This document shows positions 54,286 to 63,264 of a DNA stretch of 64,000 nucleotides, piece after piece. The notes under the pieces are model-generated. The model made no database searches. It saw nothing but the letters and a program-made list of their open reading frames with translations, and had not been told where the DNA came from. Made by a program: the position numbers and the translations under genes. The stretch is taken from the NCBI GenBank assembly GCA_021324155.1, contig JAJPJQ010000007.1, positions 37,937-101,936 on the forward strand. The letters run 5' to 3'. Source of the DNA: Pseudomonadota bacterium. GTDB taxonomy: Bacteria > Desulfobacterota > Binatia > UBA9968. The first letter of the stretch is position 1, and every line of letters starts with the position of its first letter.

Positions 54286-56738
54286 TAATCCAGATTCCCG
54301 AGATTCAGTCGCCCGTACACGGCGAGCACGATCTGCGGATACGGTAACCTCTGCTCGATCGTGATCCGGCCTTGATCGTCCCAGCCGACACCGGCCACCG
54401 GCTTGTCGCCGGTAAAAAGCACCGGCGCCGCATCCATCGCTTCGCCGCCGACGTTGGCGAGCGTTTCCTGACCGTTGACGCGGCAGCCGATCGACTTGAG
54501 AAGCCGCACCGTTAGCCGATCCCACATCTTCTGCGTGCCTTCGATCATCGAATCCTGCAGCGCGGGACGCATCGTGACGAGCTTGGAGTCGTAGTGAAGG
54601 CCGATTTCAATTTGCGCTGCGGATTCCGCCAGCGGCTGAGTGAACGTTCCGCCGGTGATCAAGCGCGTGCCCTTGTAAGCTCCGTCGGCGATCACGTCGA
54701 CGGTTTTGCCTTCCAGATAAGCGAGACCGGTGACATTCGTCGCCGCCGCGCCGGTGTAGACGAACGCGCAGTCGGTATGCAGATCGCTCCAGGCGCGCGC
54801 GATTCTCCAGAATGCCGGAGATACATCGGGTTGATGATTCTGGTTGCCGTTTTGCAGCGACACATAAATTGCACTGCCGAAGAAGATAACGTCGTTCAGG
54901 ATGTAGGTAGTCGAGGAGGCCCAAAAACCTTTCGCAACGAATTCCGCCGCGCTGTCCTCGAAGTATTCGACGTACCGCTTCGTCGTGCCGTTCACCGTCC
55001 GATTGACGATCGTCCAGACCTGATCCCGGTTGCCGTCGGGATGCGGGATCGCGCAGACGCTCTCGAAGGCTCCGTCCGTCGTTCGGCGCGCCCACGCGAC
55101 GACGTTTTCCGGCACCCGGTAGTAGGTTAGACAGGCGAGCTGGCCGTCGCCGCGGATGAAATACATGATGCTGTTCGGGTTGCGGGCGTAGGCGATCTGC
55201 TCCTGCGTGAAGCCCGCACCGGCGATATGGTCGGCGAGCAGCGTCAAATCTTCGCCGGTGAGCGTATCGTCGTTGAAGCTGTAGCCTAAATCGATCGCGC
55301 GGGTCTGGCTCGCGTCGACGTAGACCGCACGCGTGCCGACCGTCACCGGTTGAATCGGTGCGGCGCCGGGCGTGTTTGTCGCTCGGACGAACGGTGTCAC
55401 GTCGCCGCCCAGTACCTGATCGTTGCCGGCGGCCTTGGCGGAAAAGACGCTTCCGAGCGTGCCGACGAGCAGCGGACCCAAATCGAGTAGCCATTGGATT
55501 TTGTTGAACTGCCTGGAGGCGATCGTGTATTCGAGCGCGTCGTCGGCAAGCGCGCCGACGCCGTAGTTCTCGTAGTCGTCGCTCGCGCTGCCCCAAAAGG
55601 TCGTCGGCTGCGCGATTCCGCTCCCGCCGTGGAAGAGTCTGCCTTGAAAAAACATCGGCGCAGAGGGCCAGCCTTTCGCGGCTGTCCACGAAAGCTGATT
55701 GAGCGTCCAATCGCCCGCCTCGACGCCGGTCGGGTTCTTCGTCTTGTCCGCTTTCGCAAGCGACGCGCGGATAATGCCTTTGCATTGACTCGTCGAGCTG
55801 ACGGATTGAATCTCGATAACACCGCCCAGGACTTTGATGAATTTTCCGATCTCGGGACCCGTGGTCGGCGATCCCCCGGTCCTGAGCGTATCCTGGGCCG
55901 CGCCGCCAACGCTGTTCTTAAAGTTGATCGTGACCTGGGTTCCGATAGGTTTTGATTTGCTGACCGTGTCGATCGCGCTCTGCGGCGAGAGGTTCAAAAA
56001 CCACGATCCGGCGGGAAGCGGCGCCGCCTGGCCGGCGAAGCTGTCGAGAATATCGCAGACGGCGACCGTGTTCGGCGAAGCGCCGCCGAGTCCGGTAATC
56101 ACGGCGCGCCCCGCGCCCGAGATGATTTGCCGACCGACGTCGCCGTCGAAGAAGCGGGCGGCGCCCGCGATCGTGAAATTGACGCCGGTGCCGATGTCGG
56201 CCGTGCGCGCGAGCGTCGAGGTGCCGCCGCCGGCGTTGAGATCGGTCAGATCCTCGAACGACGGCGGCGGCCGCAGCGCGAGCGTCGTGAGCGCCCATGA
56301 CGTGTCGGAAACATGCGAAAGCTTCCGCGTCTGATACAGCGGATGATCGAGAAAGAGCACGTCGACCGACTGGACGAACTGGATCTGAAAAAGATCCGTC
56401 TCGTTAAAAGGCGAAGATATTTCGACCGGCGTTCCCGGCGGGCTCTCGATGCGCGCGCCGTTCTTGTAGAAGCGGATGTATTGATGGCCGAACTCGCAGA
56501 CATACGCCGTGGTGCGGTTGACGATAAAGGGAATGAGACGTGTTTTTTTCGTCGAGTCTTTCACCTCTTTTACGAAACGGCTGCCCGGCGCGCGGTATAC
56601 GCCGCCCTGCGGATAGACGAGGTAATTCTCCAGCGTTGCCGCGCCGTTGAAATATTTCGCCAGATCGGGACGGCCTTCGAGCCGCGGCGAGAGCTCGCCG
56701 GCGGTGAAATTGGTTCGCAGCACTCGCGCTTTAGCCAT
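54285..56738 (-). CDS. Tail tubular protein B / nozzle (T7 gp12-like)
   Basis: 817 residues. N-terminus MAKARVLRTNFTAGELSPRL followed by EGRPDLAKYFNGAATLENYL, VYPQGGVYRAPGSRFVKEV and TAYVCEFGHQYIRFYKNG, the standard start of podovirus nozzle proteins. It forms the distal end of the short tail. Complete and of usual length. Good evidence for a T7-like short-tailed virion. Confidence 0.92.
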   Translation of the reverse strand: MAKARVLRTNFTAGELSPRLEGRPDLAKYFNGAATLENYLVYPQGGVYRAPGSRFVKEVKDSTKKTRLIPFIVNRTTAYVCEFGHQYIRFYKNGARIESPPGTPVEISSPFNETDLFQIQFVQSVDVLFLDHPLYQTRKLSHVSDTSWALTTLALRPPPSFEDLTDLNAGGGTSTLARTADIGTGVNFTIAGAARFFDGDVGRQIISGAGRAVITGLGGASPNTVAVCDILDSFAGQAAPLPAGSWFLNLSPQSAIDTVSKSKPIGTQVTINFKNSVGGAAQDTLRTGGSPTTGPEIGKFIKVLGGVIEIQSVSSTSQCKGIIRASLAKADKTKNPTGVEAGDWTLNQLSWTAAKGWPSAPMFFQGRLFHGGSGIAQPTTFWGSASDDYENYGVGALADDALEYTIASRQFNKIQWLLDLGPLLVGTLGSVFSAKAAGNDQVLGGDVTPFVRATNTPGAAPIQPVTVGTRAVYVDASQTRAIDLGYSFNDDTLTGEDLTLLADHIAGAGFTQEQIAYARNPNSIMYFIRGDGQLACLTYYRVPENVVAWARRTTDGAFESVCAIPHPDGNRDQVWTIVNRTVNGTTKRYVEYFEDSAAEFVAKGFWASSTTYILNDVIFFGSAIYVSLQNGNQNHQPDVSPAFWRIARAWSDLHTDCAFVYTGAAATNVTGLAYLEGKTVDVIADGAYKGTRLITGGTFTQPLAESAAQIEIGLHYDSKLVTMRPALQDSMIEGTQKMWDRLTVRLLKSIGCRVNGQETLANVGGEAMDAAPVLFTGDKPVAGVGWDDQGRITIEQRLPYPQIVLAVYGRLNLGNLD

Positions 56739-56822
56739 AAAATCTCTGGGGTTTGGGAATTAGGGATTTGGGATTGGCTTCGGAATTGCCATGGGGTTTA
56801 CCCCGATGGCGACCCCTGTTTC

Positions 56823-57380
56823 CTAATCTCTGACTTCGATCAGATCGGGCGCGCCGAGCGGGTCGGGTACGCCCTGCTCCTGGCCATCGACCGCTTTTGC
56901 GTCCGCGAGGCGCAGGTTATAAAGCTTCAACAGCTCGGTGGAATAAGCCGCGTCGTGCGCCACAGCCAACGCGAGCTTCGACGCGAGCAAGACCGTGAAC
57001 GCATCGATGAAGAGAGCGTCCCAGAGGTTCACGTCGTCGACTTTGGCGACATAGAGAATGGTTGCGCTCGGCGCGTCGGCAACGACCGTCCGTCCTTCCA
57101 CTGCCCACTCGAGTCCCGCCTCGGCGTTCAACGCGATCATGCGCAGGCAGTCGGCCGGCAGCTGATACGCGTACGACCATTGCGCCGCCGGCGCCGTGGT
57201 CTGCGCGAGGATCGCGCGTTTCTGAGCGAAGTTCCATAAATGGTCGCGGAGGCAAGCGTCGCGCGCTGGCTCGAAGAAGAGCTTGCACTGGTTCGCCGTA
57301 TGCGTGCCGTCGTCGAGCGCGGTAATGAAATTCTGGCCGATCATGCCCAGCGCGACGTTGCAGATATCGGTTGCGTTCAT
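56823..57380 (-). CDS. Tail tubular protein A / adaptor (T7 gp11-like)
   Basis: 185 residues. MNATDICNVALGMIGQNFIT, CKLFFEPARDACLRDHLWNF and WSYAYQLPADCLRMIALN are characteristic of podovirus tail tube A. It links portal and nozzle. Overlaps the upstream fibronectin-like gene by 4 nt (ATGA). Confidence 0.92.
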   Translation of the reverse strand: MNATDICNVALGMIGQNFITALDDGTHTANQCKLFFEPARDACLRDHLWNFAQKRAILAQTTAPAAQWSYAYQLPADCLRMIALNAEAGLEWAVEGRTVVADAPSATILYVAKVDDVNLWDALFIDAFTVLLASKLALAVAHDAAYSTELLKLYNLRLADAKAVDGQEQGVPDPLGAPDLIEVRD

Positions 57381-57835
57381 CGCTTGTCTCCCAGCGTGCC
57401 GGTGAACCGGCGTTTTTTGATGACGGCGGCGAGCTGATATCCCTCGGAGCTTGTCGCCAGGACGCGATCGTTTCTAAAAGTGCCGCTGAGCTCCATCGTG
57501 AGTTTTAATTCGGATGGGTCTTTCGGCCGGAGCGGCAGGCAGGCGACGTTGGTAAATCCGGAGACCCCGGCGACGTTGAAAGCCTCCACCCGGTAGCAGT
57601 CGCCGGCCTCGGCGGCCTTGTCGACATAGGTTGTGACGTTCGCGCCAACGCGGTCGATTTCGGTGAAAGCCGACGCGCCTGCCGGGAGCTTCTGGATCGC
57701 GAAGCCGTCCTCTGCATCGCATGGGCCCGATGCCGAGCAGCCCGGCATCAAGCCGCTGTTGTCTTTCCAGGTGAGCGTCGCGGACCATCCCGGCGCAGCG
57801 GCGAAAAGACAAAGAAAAAGGAACATTTTTCTCAT
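57377..57835 (-). CDS. Secreted fibronectin-type domain protein in the phage tail operon
   Basis: 152 residues from ATG 57835 with signal peptide MRKMFLFLCLFAAAPGWSA. One Fn3-like domain follows (TLTWKDNSG, ... YVDKAAEAGDCYRVEAFN, ... GVSGFTNVACLPL). Embedded in the tail operon between the LamG-like and adaptor genes with overlaps of 4 nt downstream. A virion adhesin or an exported surface factor. Confidence 0.72.
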   Translation of the reverse strand: MRKMFLFLCLFAAAPGWSATLTWKDNSGLMPGCSASGPCDAEDGFAIQKLPAGASAFTEIDRVGANVTTYVDKAAEAGDCYRVEAFNVAGVSGFTNVACLPLRPKDPSELKLTMELSGTFRNDRVLATSSEGYQLAAVIKKRRFTGTLGDKR

Positions 57836-57836
57836 G

Positions 57837-58607
57837 TCAGCACCCCACTCCCAAAGTTGAAAGATTTCGCGCGCACGTCGCACCGCCTCCGCCCGTGAAA
57901 TTAAAAAGCTCTGTCACGTCGCCGGAGCTGAGCGCGCGGTTGTAGATCCTCACTTCGTCGAGCTGGCCGAAATAATTTTCGCCGAAGGTAGTAGCTCCGG
58001 TCCTCAACGATGCGGCAGCCGCCGAGTTGATACTGCTGTTTTCCGTGCCAGATCCCCGCGGCGTGTTGTCTACGTATAGAACCCAGGCGCCGGCGGCGTA
58101 GGTGAGCACAACGTGCTGCCATGTCCCGCCGCTAGACAAGGCGAATCCCAAGTCAATGTCCGTCACGCCGATTTTCGTAAACGTGAGATGGTCGCCGCCA
58201 CCGCCTGTTCCGCTGTTGTAAAGAACCCACCCTCCCGATCCATCCTCTCGCGATACCAGGGTTAGAAAACCCGAAATGCTCGCCGGTTTCACCCAAGCCG
58301 CTATCGAAAAGCTATTCCCGCCGGCAAAATTAAACGCCGTATTCGTTCCGTCCGTAACAACATCGTTGGAGCCGTTGAAGTTAAGAGCACTGGAGCCGAC
58401 TTTGCCGGCAACCCAGGTCGGCGGGCCGCCCGAAAGCGTGCCGGTGTTGCTGCCCGCGCTGTCGGCCGCACTTGTGCCGCTGCCCTCATCGAACTTCCAC
58501 CAGAGCATCAAGCCCGTCGAAATATCCGCGCGGACGGATTGCGGCGCGCACATGAAAAAGAGCGCGCAAACCAAAGATAGATAGAGCTTTCGCATTGGTC
58601 CCGTCAT
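57837..58607 (-). CDS. Secreted LamG/concanavalin-like domain protein in the phage tail operon
   Basis: 256 residues with signal peptide (LYLSLVCALFFMCAPQSVRA). LamG-type jellyroll: LMLWWKFDEGSGTSAADSAG, FNGSNDVVTDG, SFSIAAWVKPAS, GQLDEVRIYNRALSSGDV. Such domains bind glycans. Start overlaps the stop of the next upstream gene by 4 nt (ATGA), showing real operon membership. Confidence 0.75.
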   Translation of the reverse strand: MTGPMRKLYLSLVCALFFMCAPQSVRADISTGLMLWWKFDEGSGTSAADSAGSNTGTLSGGPPTWVAGKVGSSALNFNGSNDVVTDGTNTAFNFAGGNSFSIAAWVKPASISGFLTLVSREDGSGGWVLYNSGTGGGGDHLTFTKIGVTDIDLGFALSSGGTWQHVVLTYAAGAWVLYVDNTPRGSGTENSSINSAAAASLRTGATTFGENYFGQLDEVRIYNRALSSGDVTELFNFTGGGGATCARNLSTLGVGC

Positions 58608-59770
58608 TTGTACCCGACCATCACAACGCCATCATTCGCTGAGACGTTCCCGGTTCCGTCGATCGCGGACGTAAAGCAAATCGCGACGCCGGTGCCGAAG
58701 GCCGCGCCGATGTCTATCGGGATATTCGTACCGGCGCCTGCGGTATTTCCGGGGACGATAAACGTCGCGACGATCGAGGCGTTGCAGGTCGGCGTCCCGG
58801 AATTGTTGTAAAGATGGACGTAACGCGCCGCGGCGTTGACGTTGCTCACCCACACGCCGTAGACCTGGCCGGCCGAGGCCTTGCAGTTCGTCGCGTTGGT
58901 CGACGCCGCAGCGACTGTGCGGCAGAAAGTAATTCCGCCTGAAGTGACCGGCAGTCCGCCCACATTGCCGATTGTGTTCGAGCCGCCAGGAAGCGCGCTG
59001 CTGATCGTTACCGCGCCGGTATTGACGGCCGTAATCTTGCCGTCGATCGACGCAAGCGAAGCATTCCCTGTCGATTGGTTCGCGGCGGTCGCCGCGCCGC
59101 TCGGCAGCGGCAGCGTTGCGGCCGAAATCGGCTGCGTGTCGCTCGGCGTCGTCGCCTTGTAGAAGCCCGACCCGTCGGAGAGTCTCGTCGCGAACGGTCC
59201 GGCCGCCGTGGTGCGGTCGGTCGCCGGCGAGTTCGGAATCTTGTCCGTGCCGGTCTTGATGCCTGCGAGCGTGGCTTCGGTCGCCGCGCCCGTAGGAAGC
59301 GAGACGCTGCCCGAGACGTTGTTAATGTTCCAGGCGCCGGATTGGCTCGCGGAGATCGGGTCGGGGTGTTTGACGTACAGCTCGCCCTTGTTCGTGCAAT
59401 TGCCGGTGACCCAATCCCCGTCGTTATCCGTCTCGGCCGCGAGCGCATCGCGACGGCGGCAGGAGATCGCGCGGCCGATCGGGTTCGCCGGCGGAACGGC
59501 ATCCTCGGTGTACTCTGTCCCAGCGCCGCCTCCGCCGCCGGCGCCCGCGCAGCTCTCGAACGTCGAGCCGTCCGCCGTCTTGCACCGTACGCTCAGCGTG
59601 TTCGTATCCGCATCGGCCGGGTACGCGGGCCGCCCGTCGGAGCCGGCGAAGCGCACCGGCGCTTGGCTCGTCTCGGGGATCTTTTCCGCCGCGAGCGCCG
59701 GCGTAGCTCGATAAAGCTCACCGCAGATCGCGAAGAGCAGAAGCGCAATGAATAGCTTACGCGAGGCCAT
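58604..59770 (-). CDS. Secreted repeat-rich protein in the phage tail operon
   Basis: 388 residues from ATG 59770 with signal peptide (MASRKLFIALLLFAICGELY ... TPALAAE). The body (SGSVSLPTGAATEATLAGIK; TLPLPSGAATAANQSTGN) contains repeated LPSGAATxAN-type units of the kind found in phage tail-associated proteins, then a C-terminal beta domain (ARYVHLYNNSGTPTCNA). Its start lies 14 nt inside the coiled-coil gene. Confidence 0.7.
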   Translation of the reverse strand: MASRKLFIALLLFAICGELYRATPALAAEKIPETSQAPVRFAGSDGRPAYPADADTNTLSVRCKTADGSTFESCAGAGGGGGAGTEYTEDAVPPANPIGRAISCRRRDALAAETDNDGDWVTGNCTNKGELYVKHPDPISASQSGAWNINNVSGSVSLPTGAATEATLAGIKTGTDKIPNSPATDRTTAAGPFATRLSDGSGFYKATTPSDTQPISAATLPLPSGAATAANQSTGNASLASIDGKITAVNTGAVTISSALPGGSNTIGNVGGLPVTSGGITFCRTVAAASTNATNCKASAGQVYGVWVSNVNAAARYVHLYNNSGTPTCNASIVATFIVPGNTAGAGTNIPIDIGAAFGTGVAICFTSAIDGTGNVSANDGVVMVGYK

Positions 59771-60170
59771 GTTCTTTCTTGAAGTTTTCATAAGCTTCTT
59801 CCAGCTCCCGGTTGCGTTTCTCCTTAGCCTCCGCCTCCGCCGCTTTGTCGGCGCTCGCGCGCTCGGCTCGTTGCAGCGCTTCCTCGGCCGCTTTCCTCCT
59901 GCGCTCGTAATCCGCGTCCAATTCCGCCACGCGCTTGAGGTGCGCCGGCTCCCGCTCCGCGATGGCCCTTTCGAGATCGGCGAGGTGAGTTTCCCTGACG
60001 CGGACGATCTCGGCCATTTCACGCTTCGCCTCTCGATATTGGGAGACGAGCGCCGTCGCGTAGGGAAGCGCCGAAGCCACGGCGTAAGCCCACGATTGAA
60101 AATTCTGCAGTCCGCGAAGCACCTCGTCGGCGGGAATTTCCGCCGCGGCTTCCTTGCTTTCGTCGCTCAT
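59757..60170 (-). CDS. Coiled-coil phage protein
   Basis: 137 residues from ATG 60170. N-terminal acidic part with ADEVLRGLQNFQSWAYAVAS, then a strongly charged helical region (RAIAEREPAHLKRVAELDAD; KAAEEALQRAERASADKAAE). Could be a tail assembly chaperone. Followed by the exported repeat-rich gene. Confidence 0.6.
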   Translation of the reverse strand: MSDESKEAAAEIPADEVLRGLQNFQSWAYAVASALPYATALVSQYREAKREMAEIVRVRETHLADLERAIAEREPAHLKRVAELDADYERRRKAAEEALQRAERASADKAAEAEAKEKRNRELEEAYENFKKEHGLA

Positions 60171-60202
60171 TGCTCTCTTCCTTTCTTGTTTTTTTCCCGA
60201 GC

Positions 60203-60415
60203 TCAGATCGCCGCGTCGTCGGTCAAAAAGTCCCAAGAGCCCTGCTTGTTCTGCCCCCCCGCGGTGAAGCCGCTGACGTTGAACATCGGCCTCAGAACAT
60301 AGACGCCGATCGTCCCGTCCTTGCCGCGCGCCGCGAATGCCTCGATCCAGGTGCCGTCCTGGGTTTTCGCGACTGCGCGCGAATGCGCGGCGTCGATCGA
60401 TGAAAAAGCCGCCAT
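60203..60415 (-). CDS. Small phage protein of unknown function
   Basis: 70 residues, MAAFSSIDAAHSRAVAKTQD then GTWIEAFAARGKDGTIGVYV. Mixed alpha-beta, no signal. AGGAATCG before the start. In the head-to-tail gene interval. Confidence 0.55.
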   Translation of the reverse strand: MAAFSSIDAAHSRAVAKTQDGTWIEAFAARGKDGTIGVYVLRPMFNVSGFTAGGQNKQGSWDFLTDDAAI

Positions 60416-60507
60416 GATTCGATTCCTCCAGGCACGAGGGGCGAGGCGTGAGGCATGAGAAAGAACTCTTCCTCGCGCCGCGCGCCCGCCGCCTCACGCC
60501 ATTTTAG

Positions 60508-60942
60508 TTACGCGTCCTTGAACCCGAGCGCGAAGCCGAAAAACTTCTTCGAGGCGCCCCAAGTCGCGCCCTGCGCCGTGGCTCTCAGCTGCCGGGGTTT
60601 GTCGTTCCGGAACAGATAACCTGTGGCCAGAACAATCGACAGGAAGCCAAACGTCGGGCTGTTGACGCTCGCGCCGGCGACGTAGCGATCGGGATCGTCA
60701 TCATCGCCAATGTCCACAGTCGTCGAAGTGCCCATCGCATCAATGTTGATGTGAATGCCCGCCAGATAAAACCCTTCGGGAATGTTGTTGAGATACACGA
60801 TCTCGCCAACCGCTGGACCGCCGCCGCCCGCGGTCGTGTAGTTCCACGGGATGATAAATCCGTCCCCGCCGCCTTGCCCCGGCTGGAGCACGGTCTGCGC
60901 GTTCACATTGGTGAGCTGTGTCGTGAAAAATGGACCTGCCAT
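60508..60942 (-). CDS. Phage head-associated protein, possible decoration protein
   Basis: 144 residues, MAGPFFTTQLTNVNAQTVLQ, followed by a beta-rich body (GFYLAGIHINIDAMG; TVDIGDDDDPDRYVAGAS) and ending FGFALGFKDA. Located directly downstream of the capsid gene with AGGAGG before the ATG. Position and beta content fit a capsid decoration protein. Confidence 0.6.
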   Translation of the reverse strand: MAGPFFTTQLTNVNAQTVLQPGQGGGDGFIIPWNYTTAGGGGPAVGEIVYLNNIPEGFYLAGIHINIDAMGTSTTVDIGDDDDPDRYVAGASVNSPTFGFLSIVLATGYLFRNDKPRQLRATAQGATWGASKKFFGFALGFKDA

Positions 60943-60967
60943 ATGCTTTTAACCTCCTTTCGTCGGA

Positions 60968-61978
60968 TTACTGTTCGAGCGTCGCGATCGAGACGACGCC
61001 GGTGTCCCACTTGCGCACCGCCGCCATCATGATCTCGGCGCGGACCTGCAGCGCGTGATGCTTGTGCGGCAGCACGTCCATGAAGCTCTGGACATTGAGG
61101 CCGATCGAGAGACCGACCGCGTCGGTCGCGAGCGCGATGCATGTGCGCGTCGTGCTCACAATCGGCAGCATCGTCGACAGCGTCGCGCCGCTCTCGTCCT
61201 TCACGTCCGGGATCTCGATCCAGGTGAAGCCCATCCACGAGAGGCCGTTCATGCTGCCCGTGTCGTAGAGCTTGTTCTTGGTGAAGTCCGAGGACGCCGC
61301 TTGGGTAATGTTGAGCAGCGCCTGCTCCTGGCCGGGCGAATAGAGCATGATCCGGCTCTTGGGATTGTTCGGCACGCCGGCCTTGGAGAGAATCGCCGAG
61401 GCCTGCTGCACTTTCGCGAGCGTGAAGACGTCGTTCGGCGAGCTGCCGAGCGCGATCTGCTGCCCGGCCGGCAGCGAGACGGAAGTGAGGCCGCCGGTCT
61501 GGTCGATCTGCCCTTCGAGCGCGACGCCGACCGCCGCATTGATGACGTGCTTGTCGGCGCGCCGCCCGAGCGCCGCCGCGATCGTCTTGGTGTACTCGCT
61601 CGTCGGATTGATGAGCGCGCGGATCTCGTCCTCTTTATCCAGGAGAACGGCCGCTTCCGAAGGCACGAGAATGTCCCAGCGCTTGGAGTGCTTGGGGTTG
61701 AGATACTGCGTGTCGCCGTGGCGATCGGCGATGTCGGTCGCGATCACGGGGCCCAGGCGGTCGAAGGAATCCTTCTCGCCTTTGACGCCGCGGTGCACCG
61801 ACGTGAGCTGATTTTCCAACAGCGATTTCTCCTGCTGATACAGTGTGGAAAGCGTCGCGTGGAATGCGCGCGCCGTCGCTTGGTCGAAGCTGATCGACCC
61901 GCGCTGCTCGCGGAATTTCCACGTCACGTAGCCGAGAAAATCGGCGACGATGAGCGCGATAAATCGGAAGAGATGCAT
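60968..61978 (-). CDS. Major capsid protein with an unusual hydrophobic N-terminus
   Basis: 336 residues, AAAGGAG before ATG 61978. From residue 30 it matches podovirus capsid proteins: SISFDQATARAFHATLSTLY, LTSVHRGVKGEKDSFDRLGP, DRHGDTQYLNPKHSKRWDIL, NPKSRIMLYSPGQEQALLNI. The first 25 residues (MHLFRFIALIVADFLGYVTW) form a hydrophobic helix not expected on a cytoplasmic capsid protein. The later coat fold is complete. The unusual start may be a short membrane-targeting or scaffold-type segment. Confidence 0.88.
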   Translation of the reverse strand: MHLFRFIALIVADFLGYVTWKFREQRGSISFDQATARAFHATLSTLYQQEKSLLENQLTSVHRGVKGEKDSFDRLGPVIATDIADRHGDTQYLNPKHSKRWDILVPSEAAVLLDKEDEIRALINPTSEYTKTIAAALGRRADKHVINAAVGVALEGQIDQTGGLTSVSLPAGQQIALGSSPNDVFTLAKVQQASAILSKAGVPNNPKSRIMLYSPGQEQALLNITQAASSDFTKNKLYDTGSMNGLSWMGFTWIEIPDVKDESGATLSTMLPIVSTTRTCIALATDAVGLSIGLNVQSFMDVLPHKHHALQVRAEIMMAAVRKWDTGVVSIATLEQ

Positions 61979-62211
61979 GGAATGCTCCTTTCGGTTTGTT
62001 TCCTGGTCGTTGGCGGGAGCCAGGAACCGCCGATGTCGGCTGGCCCTTTAAAGGGACCGCACCTAGCGCGCTGCGCGCGCGCAGCGGCATCGCTTTCGAT
62101 GCCGTCACCGGACTCCGAAAAGGAGCTGCCCGGAAGAAGAGTTTAAAAAGAGGAGTTGAATGGAGCCGCGCTTCGCTGTGCTCGCGCGGCCGCCGGAATG
62201 ATTTCTAGCTT
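61979..62211 (-). other. Structured leader of the capsid mRNA
   Basis: The 230 nt between the promoter repeat and the capsid start contain a perfect 8-bp hairpin (CGGCATCG, loop AAAG, CGATGCCG at 62085-62104) and further GC-rich inverted stretches (GCGCGCGCGCAGCGCGC). No gene seen. Confidence 0.4.
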
Positions 62212-62292
62212 GATGGTAATAGTGAACCTAAATCGAATATTCGTCAAGAAAAATTCGCGTGAAGATGGCGCGGTGTGTCGCAGTGTGACGCA
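62212..62292 (-). promoter_or_regulatory. Phage-type promoter repeat, copy C, upstream of the capsid operon
   Basis: GCGTCACACTGCGACA is followed by CGAATTTTTCTTGACG, then 17 nt and CACTAT: a good sigma70-type pair (TTGACG-17-CACTAT) ahead of the capsid gene. Related copies at 3479, 11673 and 63195-63264. Confidence 0.7.
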
Positions 62293-62530
62293 TAATCTTG
62301 ATTTAGGGGGGATGATCTTCACGCCGGCGCGCCGCCGATTCCGGCTAAAAATCTTTTGATCAGGATTTCCCGCGCGTCTTCGATCCGCCATTTGCGCGTA
62401 TCGAACAGGCACTCGGCGCGCTTCTCCGCACGGCCCGAGCAGCGGAGGACCGCGTCGAGGCGCCGGAGATGATCCTCGACGACGAGGCTCGATCGGCGGT
62501 CGGTATGACGCGCCTCGCCGGCAAGCTTCA
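62233..62530 (-). repeat. About 300-bp imperfect direct repeat, copy 1
   Basis: This stretch (promoter C and the end of gene Y) is repeated imperfectly at 63207-63515 in the same orientation. It brackets about 670 bp that hold the broken membrane-protein gene. Confidence 0.8.
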
Positions 62531-62543
62531 CCAGCTTGGGCTT
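62319..62543 (-). pseudogene. Truncated copy of gene Y
   Basis: From KPKLVKLAGEAR through DHLRRLDAVLRC, CLFDTRKWRIEDAREILIKR to the stop, this matches the 89-residue gene Y at 63289-63558. Its N-terminus is missing and replaced by unrelated residues from the inserted membrane-gene fragment. Function unknown; helical and charged. Confidence 0.7.
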
Positions 62544-63195
62544 TTCGGCTGGCGATAAGCCGAGATAACCCAAGACACCTGGCGTAGGCAAATAGGCGGA
62601 CAAGGGTTACCGCGAATCTTACGAGCAAGAGAAAGCCATAACCCATCACCATGCAGAGAGCTAAAAGAAACATTCCAAAGATAAGTGACCCCGCGCCAGC
62701 TTTTTCTCCATACCAAAAAGGTGTCCTTGAAGGAGAAGGTTACGAAAAGCGCGATAAGAAGGAGCAAAAACTCCTGGAGAAGCGATATTGCGAGAAAAGG
62801 TCGATGGGACTTCAAGACCAACATCCAATATGTAAGCGACAAGATTTGCTGCGCATAACAATCCTAAAAAATAAAACTTTTTGCCGATTGGCTTGGATCC
62901 ACGATACGCAATGATGACGTGTGTGGCGGTTACAACGGCATAGGCCGTAAAATGCAAAAGAATTCGTGCATTATACGGAATCGCAATGGGAGCTCTGAGC
63001 AAGACGGCGAAGCCCAGCAGCAAGCCATAGGCTCTCTGAAGCCATGAATAATATTTATTCGTTTAATCTTGTGGATGATTCGGCAAGCCTCTAATGCCTT
63101 GTAGGCATCTGGATCGATCCTATAAAAAGGCTTCTCTCCTAGAGCTTCAAGATCCCTATTGAGTTCTTCAGCATGTTCTACTCTGGCTTTAAGTG
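62544..63195 (-). pseudogene. Frameshifted fragment of a membrane protein between the repeats
   Basis: Frames in turn encode ARVEHAEELNRDLEALGEKP, YRIDPDAYKALEACRIIHK, then LLLGFAVLLRAPIAIPYNAR and LHFTAYAVVTATHVIIAYRG, then FLAISLLQEFLLLLIALFVT, then LIFGMFLLALCMVMGYGFLL. Together they make a four- or five-helix membrane protein with at least three frame breaks and no start. The first residues begin right at the edge of the 300-bp repeat, so this is an inserted internal fragment. Confidence 0.55.
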
Positions 63196-63264
63196 TTTTG
63201 CACAATCGAATATTCGTCAAGAAAAATCCGCACGAGAATGTCGCAGTCTGTCTCGGTGTGACGC
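63195..63264 (-). promoter_or_regulatory. Phage-type promoter repeat, copy D
   Basis: GCGTCACACCGAGACAGACT then GCGACATTC and TTGACG. The -10 side has changed to sequence of the inserted fragment, so activity is doubtful. Confidence 0.5.

Noticed and set aside
62143..62673. Single 176-residue membrane protein on the minus strand
   Set aside because: Only the first third looks coding, and that part is one frame of the broken membrane-gene fragment; the rest is antiphase to gene Y.
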